NCBI GenBank assembly: GCA_003524365.1
Contig: DQHS01000227.1
Coordinates: 1 to 11,457, forward strand
DNA length: 11,457 nucleotides
Direction of reading: 5' to 3'
From: Cellvibrio sp.
GTDB lineage: Bacteria; Pseudomonadota; Gammaproteobacteria; Pseudomonadales; Cellvibrionaceae
Positions 9,601 through 11,457 of this stretch are shown piece by piece (position 1 is the first letter of the stretch; each line of letters begins with the position of its first letter). The notes beneath the pieces were generated by a model that did not search any database, was not told the origin of the DNA, and saw only the letters and a list, made by a program, of their open reading frames with translations. A program made the position numbers and the translations under genes.

Positions 9601-11457
9601 TTAGTCTTCACATTCACTAATGGCGAGTTTTTAAAGATCAAATATGTGTTTGACCCTAACACGGGGGCAATCAATTTAAATAACGTAATAGAAGAATTTC
9701 GATTCTCCGATTCTTCTAGTTTAACTTTTGAGCAAGCAATAAATTTGATTGCTGGCGACGATCTTATTGCTCCTCACTCGCCTTCTGCAAGCATCGATAG
9801 TTCGGGCTTGGTTGTTCAAGGTTTTGCCGAAGCGGGGAGTCTAGTTGAGATAACGAATGAAAATAATGTTGTGTTAGGGTATGCGTCTGCTGAGGTCGCA
9901 ACTGGATCTTACAGTGTTACGTTGAGCACGGCATTGATTAACAATGAACGCATCAAAATTACCGCCAAAGATGCAACTGGTAACATCTCTCCTGCTACTA
10001 CGATTAATGCACCCGATTACACTCCGCCTGCCCAACCGAGCGGAAGTTTTTATCTCTATCCTGGGGAATATATTACAGGGATTGCCGAGGTGGGTGCATT
10101 TGTAGAAGCTCGATCTGCCTCTGGAGAATTGTTGGGGCGCACGGACGTTCTATCCTATGGCAGCGCCGGATCTTATAGCATTACTCTTCCAGTAAAACTA
10201 ACTAACGGTGAAGTTGTCCACTTAAAGGCAATAGATGCTGCGGGTAATGTTTCGCCAGCTAAAATTATCACAGCCCCTGATAGCGTCGCTCCTGCACAAC
10301 CTTCTGCTGCCTTTGATTTAACAGGAAAAACAATTACTGGCGTTGCTGAAGCAGGTAGTACGGTGATAGTTAAAAGCCTATCGGGAGTGGAGTTAAAAAA
10401 TACTCTTGCTGATGCTGTTACTGGCGCCTATAGCATTACGCTTACAGCTGCTTTAATTAACAACGAAACCGTAAACGTTACCGCAAAAGATACTACTGGA
10501 AATATTTCTATTGCTAAATCCATCCTGGCTCCAGATTTAACTGCACCGCTTTTGCCGACAGCGAATTTTGATGCAACAGGAAAAGTTATTAGCGGTTTTG
10601 CAGAAGCAGGCAGTATTGTTGCAATTAAAAACGCTAACAACACCAGCTCATTGGGTACGGTTACCGCCCATGCAACAACGGGCGCTTATTCAATAACCTT
10701 GGCGACGGCATTAATTAATAAAGAAACAGTCAACATCACCGCTACAGATGCAGCCGGTAATGTATCCGTTGCGCGTGTAGTTGTTGCACCTGATGTTGCT
10801 GCGCCTAATCCGTCTCCACTCGTTATTCAGGCAGAAAACTACACGTCCATGAGTGGTGTGCAAAAAGAAAACACCAGTGATGTTGGCGGTGGTCAGAACA
10901 CTGGTTATATAGATGCAGGCGATTGGATGGCTTACAACAATGCCGCGTTTAACGTACCAGCAGAAGGCCGTTACCGGGTGACTTATCGCGTTGCCAGCCT
11001 CAATGGCGGCGGGCAACTAACGTTAAAAGAGTTGAGTACCGATGTTGCACTGGGCTCGATTTCGATTCCTAAAACATCGGGTTGGCAAACGTGGGTTGAT
11101 GTCACTCAAGAAATCACCTTGAGTGGCGGCGAGCATAACTTCAAACTCGCGGCGGATATTGGTGGATTTAATATTAACTGGTTTAAATTGGAGCCATTGG
11201 CTCCTGTAGCGCCAGATACAACACCTCCGGTGCAACCCACGGCAGCGTTTGATGCGCAAGGCAAGATCATTACCGGCATTGCAGAAGCAGGTAGCGTTGT
11301 TGTCGTTAAAAACGCTAGCAACACCAGCACATTGGGTACCGTTACCGCTGATGCAACAACGGGCGCTTATTCAATAACCTTGGCGACGGCCTTAATTAAT
11401 AAAGAAACCGTCAACATTACCGCTACAGATGCAGCCGGTAATGTATCCATTGCACGT
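3649..11457 (+). CDS. Giant RTX protein: serralysin-like metzincin protease with RTX stalk, Ig-like repeats and CBM6, 3' partial
   Basis: An open frame of 2603 codons runs without a stop to the window edge, so the C-terminus and its expected type I secretion signal are out of view. No N-terminal signal peptide is seen. Order by residue: metzincin catalytic domain (about 25-245) with H166-E167, H170 and H176 and a Met-turn at 199-203; a serralysin M10 C-terminal-like bridge (about 260-325); RTX clusters at 306-430, 535-652 and 787-916; non-RTX inserts at about 653-785 and 926-1080; six RTX-plus-beta modules (1080-2035); four Ig-like repeats (2042-2384); CBM6 (2390-2516); a fifth Ig-like repeat (2523 on). 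No cysteine codon occurs, as is common in RTX exoproteins. The likely role is an extracellular, calcium-folded zinc protease held on a polysaccharide by its tail. The protease head and CBM6 are confident; target and biological role are inferred. Ordinary serralysins are about 470-500 residues, so this is at least five times longer. Confidence 0.95.
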   Translation, partial: MSKTEDLTAANAITKYPLGDWLNGRSISIYFLDVSEKLEAYEYFKDANGGLSTLDLEFIEKYGIDGSKNLKSVGGIQSSIITMLDHLIALGVIPSYQVVTSLFDGNGDRADLAIGVSNFAQWGEDTKGSTITQAYGATGPTKNSLILFNESLQSSDARTRNHSILHELAHAAGLRHPFDTTGAALSALGNPMYNSLKYTAMAYNSHPSFNTADLPTSLMLLDYLAFQQKGVLSDYDPDDEYSWGKDEKVIHTIYDTGTTKDTISADGHERDTIIDLREGHFSSYGKNDKNNEVPIENLAIAYGTIIENAIGGKGHDVLIGNKTSNELTGGKGDDILTGGDSPLTTADWQFFSKYDTYLPMVDGAAGSATDNDTLIGGEGNDHLYGIMGNDKLDGEDGHDFLYGGKGDDVLTGGKGVDRLEGGDGKDTYIFDDDFDRDIVVDSDGDGTIIINEVTLSKFELVEGTDIIYRDDKNNPTFEVIKINEGTTTSLLITPLGVAKNTGAVTIKNWSQGGLGIHLDEPDEEDPDMTGIWTINGNGNDNAISATNYLVDHPTKSLADYKGLSINAGAGHDAIMGLLHGNDTLLGGDGDDVISGGFSLSLGENAFMLPQLASGTGIDSIDGGKGDDYIAVSANGSVAHGGDDNDVLTAATGLYIEALTVEELKDEHIDLDLNEHAKITRDQVWSDVRSMLDFSVSSIVVDTSSVFTANNGKFIGLTPEFAEFTGASSGARFIAKESSGSYRLTYDYSTQDGLTEFGYGLGYNPAFYRISTQFKLAAGTTYEAIANVKGSNLYGDAGDDYLFGGLFSDFLSGGEDKDTVMAGEGNDILDGGAEADLLNGQEGNDIILGGAGNDILIGSDSGLRANAQDNDTLYGGDGDDELNGGAGHDYLEGGSGRDKFHGGKGNDTIVASLDDYYVQDEEGDDVIIIERHVAPEPASASKTSFAASNRNALSNKMTFGAAAAADDTIFTVSDNVGNNTLGLVGVSDFSGVGLSAVGNDLILNNNGDQIYVANGLNGSISNFAVGESLEDFTSNSSSVKKVDINSLLLSNLSTAVTRTALVANTDLAGGLNNDRLTAHAAGSTLIGGKGSDTLLGGVGDDTYVFGFGDGQDVLTETGGSNKIKLAEGVTPDQVSLRRSGSNLILMMSTGGSITVNGMFNTSTGAVIESKAIQSIEFFGGEIWDAAQIQLGLTKGITLIGSDQPDTLLGFENNDTLNGSAGSDILYGRDGDDLLLGGDGNDTLRGELGQDILDGDAGDDSLEGGDGHDKLMGGGGSDSLYGGVGNDTLDGGFGNDRLVGQAGNDTYLFGKGDGLDEISSGGSSLGIEDVLTFKEGVVPGDIKLMKSGYGRDLKLIIVSTGESITVKDYFYAAANTILKKVLFSDFTEWDSNFIAANVAFSTSGNDVLLGDMGEDNLSGLDGDDLLTGGDGKDTLSGDGGNDTLIGGRGNDQISGGSGVDTYIFNVGDGQDIISELQDKNSSNTIVFGEGIAQNNIKLGRNKNDLILFIGESGDQITIGNYYQPSFTFNNANFDLRFVDGAISLRDLHSNTIIETFFTTEIGERVLGTPGNDLVSLLGGNDSVYAGSGNDTLIGGLGNDRLYGGDGKDTFMFSVGDGQDTIENGGDSLTEYDQIALSNGIIRDNIVFARSGDDLVMIPGTPGDQITIAQYFRGDIEARKAYEVYFAHSNELIKLDALLNSSITTVLAPTEFSDHFYGFDGDELLRGLGGSDYLYGEGGNDTIIGGTGNDALFGGLGFNTYVFNQGDGTDQINSNAVASSYGGRVVFEESISPEDISFSISKYSIGIHYGANDVVYIAVPELAKSGFSVTREEELNAIAGWELQIEDEVRSLGDLLDNATSIVSNVGSYNLSYGQHYLGTSWNDIMNYESLATRPADMFGGLGNDVLIGGRFNDYILGELGNDTLVGGLGADWLVGGDGDDAYKYDYGNGNDELIENLGNDKIDFGIGILPHEVVVSRSGLDGQGSDLVFTFTNGEFLKIKYVFDPNTGAINLNNVIEEFRFSDSSSLTFEQAINLIAGDDLIAPHSPSASIDSSGLVVQGFAEAGSLVEITNENNVVLGYASAEVATGSYSVTLSTALINNERIKITAKDATGNISPATTINAPDYTPPAQPSGSFYLYPGEYITGIAEVGAFVEARSASGELLGRTDVLSYGSAGSYSITLPVKLTNGEVVHLKAIDAAGNVSPAKIITAPDSVAPAQPSAAFDLTGKTITGVAEAGSTVIVKSLSGVELKNTLADAVTGAYSITLTAALINNETVNVTAKDTTGNISIAKSILAPDLTAPLLPTANFDATGKVISGFAEAGSIVAIKNANNTSSLGTVTAHATTGAYSITLATALINKETVNITATDAAGNVSVARVVVAPDVAAPNPSPLVIQAENYTSMSGVQKENTSDVGGGQNTGYIDAGDWMAYNNAAFNVPAEGRYRVTYRVASLNGGGQLTLKELSTDVALGSISIPKTSGWQTWVDVTQEITLSGGEHNFKLAADIGGFNINWFKLEPLAPVAPDTTPPVQPTAAFDAQGKIITGIAEAGSVVVVKNASNTSTLGTVTADATTGAYSITLATALINKETVNITATDAAGNVSIAR
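3721..4380 (+). other. Metzincin (serralysin/M10B-like) zinc protease domain
   Basis: Residues 25-244 of the giant protein. The zinc site HELAHAAGLRHP fits HExxHxxGxxHP, with H166, H170 and H176 as ligands and E167 as catalytic base. TAMAY at 199-203 is the Met-turn, with Y203 two residues after M201, as for the extra tyrosine ligand in serralysins. Upstream, ADLAIGVSNF matches the serralysin strand before the active site. Downstream, LMLLDYLAFQQKG matches the helix that usually reads like MxxDIAAIQxLYG. All catalytic residues are present, so activity is expected. Only about 20 residues precede the domain, comparable to the short serralysin propeptide. Confidence 0.9.
4426..4623 (+). other. 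Serralysin M10 C-terminal-like transition into the RTX roll
   Basis: Residues 260-325. DTIIDLREGHFSSYG followed by NLAIAYGTIIENAIGGKGHD parallels the start of the serralysin C-terminal domain, where a DxxDFSG/INLxxGxFSxxG region leads to IAxGxxIENAIGGxGND. This is what ties the head to serralysins rather than to another metzincin family. Confidence 0.85.
4564..4938 (+). repeat. RTX nonapeptide cluster 1
   Basis: Residues 306-430 hold about ten GGxGxDxUx units, for example GGKGDDILT, GGEGNDHLY and GGKGDDVLT. A short non-repeat interruption falls at about 340-370. The cluster ends GGDGKDTYIF and is followed by a beta-rich segment with DSDGDGTIIINE, like the segment after RTX repeats in many lipases and haemolysins. 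It is predicted to form a calcium-bound parallel beta-roll. Confidence 0.95.
5251..5604 (+). repeat. RTX cluster 2, degenerate
   Basis: Residues 535-652 hold about seven recognisable units, among them GGDGDDVIS and GGKGDDYIA, broken by non-repeat stretches at about 546-564 and 597-615. An acidic linker, HLDEPDEEDPD (517-527), precedes it. Calcium binding is likely but weaker than in the cleaner clusters. Confidence 0.8.
6007..6396 (+). repeat. RTX cluster 3
   Basis: Residues 787-916 hold about twelve units, including AGEGNDILD, GGAGNDILI, GGDGDDELN and GGKGNDTIV, with one short interruption at about 858-868. Unlike the later clusters it is not followed directly by a clear calcium-binding-related beta module. 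Confidence 0.92.
6886..9753 (+). repeat. Six RTX plus haemolysin-type calcium-binding-related modules
   Basis: Residues 1080-2035. Each module is an RTX cluster ending GxDTYxF (or close) that runs into a beta segment patterned as xGDGxDxI, a hydrophobic F/IxxGI, RxGxDLxL and GDxITIxxY. The RTX-to-beta junctions lie near residues 1103, 1307, 1463, 1611, 1759 and 1943. Cluster size varies from about two to twelve nonapeptides, while the beta part stays near 80-95 residues. This is the usual build of long RTX stalks (HCBP_related family). No enzymatic motif is seen in the region. Confidence 0.88.
9772..10800 (+). repeat. Four tandem bacterial Ig-like repeats
   Basis: Residues 2042-2384, period about 85. 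Repeats start near 2042, 2123, 2212 and 2299. Each has a Pro-rich opening (PPAQP, APAQP), then a GxAEAGSxV strand, TGAYSITL or similar, xALINNExV, and KDAxGNxS near the end. This is the common exoprotein Ig-like repeat with the D-x-x-GN-x-S signature. It probably forms a stiff spacer that presents the carbohydrate-binding domain. Confidence 0.88.
10627..10776 (+). repeat. Direct DNA repeat, copy 1 (partner 11308-11457)
   Basis: Aligned by hand at an offset of 681 bases, the two copies differ at 10 of 150 positions. A 40-base identical core lies at 10670-10709 and 11351-11390. Weaker similarity extends left to about 10570. The right limit of the second copy is the window edge, so its full length is unknown. 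The copies flank the CBM6 coding segment. Confidence 0.95.
10816..11196 (+). other. Family 6 carbohydrate-binding module (CBM6)
   Basis: Residues 2390-2516. VIQAENYTSMSGVQ is the typical first strand, with E2396 at the usual calcium position. GGGQNTGYIDAGDWMAY is the most conserved CBM6 stretch, followed by RVTYRVASLNGGGQLTL, SGWQTW and GGFNINWFKL. Y2420, W2479 or W2482, and an Asn in FNINW fit the aromatic and amide residues of the loop binding site. CBM6 members bind xylan, cellulose, beta-glucans or agar; specificity cannot be read here. A binding module on an RTX protease implies targeting to polysaccharide. Confidence 0.92.
11215..11457 (+). repeat. Fifth Ig-like repeat, reaching the window edge
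   Basis: Residues 2523-2603. It begins DTTPPVQPTAAF, shows GIAEAGSVV, TGAYSITL and TDAAGNVSIAR, and is nearly identical to the fourth Ig repeat. The frame is still open, so further domains follow outside the window. Confidence 0.85.
11308..11457 (+). repeat. Direct DNA repeat, copy 2 (partner 10627-10776)
   Basis: Second copy of the repeat flanking the CBM6 segment. Several differences are silent third-base changes, which suggests a fairly recent duplication or gene conversion followed by drift under coding constraint. Confidence 0.95.

Overview
The window comes from a Gram-negative bacterium. The evidence is a HlyD-type type I secretion adaptor, a giant calcium-binding RTX protein and a small exported protein. 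The mix of RTX repeats, Ig-like repeats and a family 6 carbohydrate-binding module (CBM6), with middling base composition, best fits a polysaccharide-degrading gammaproteobacterium of the Cellvibrio type. That assignment is an inference from content; no rRNA or housekeeping gene is present to confirm it.

Layout, all genes on the + strand. (1) 1-1439: the 3' part of a HlyD-family membrane fusion protein, open at the left edge; its ABC-transporter partner is presumably just upstream. (2) 1440-1556: a short gap holding two tandem 28-nt palindromic elements whose stems differ by a compensatory base-pair change. (3) 1557-2786: a GT-B fold, family 4 glycosyltransferase. (4) 2787-3038: an AT-rich gap with no convincing gene. 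(5) 3039-3590: an AT-rich gene for an unrecognised 183-residue exported protein with four cysteines in its mature part. (6) 3649 to the right edge: 2603 codons without a stop, the start of a giant cysteine-free protein that is still open at the end of the window.

The giant protein is the centre of the locus. It starts with a serralysin-like metzincin protease domain: zinc site HELAHAAGLRH and Met-turn TAMAY. It then runs through nine clusters of RTX nonapeptides, most of the later ones ending in a haemolysin-type calcium-binding-related beta module. Four Ig-like repeats, a CBM6 domain and a fifth Ig-like repeat follow at the window edge. The last Ig repeat is almost identical in DNA to the one before the CBM6, so the Ig/CBM6 unit may have been duplicated and may continue beyond the window.

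Working model (inference): the HlyD-type adaptor and its unseen transporter export the giant protein without a classical signal peptide. Calcium outside the cell folds the RTX stalk, and the CBM6/Ig tail anchors a zinc protease to a polysaccharide surface. The small exported protein directly upstream sits where a protease inhibitor or other accessory factor would be expected. The role of the glycosyltransferase is unclear.
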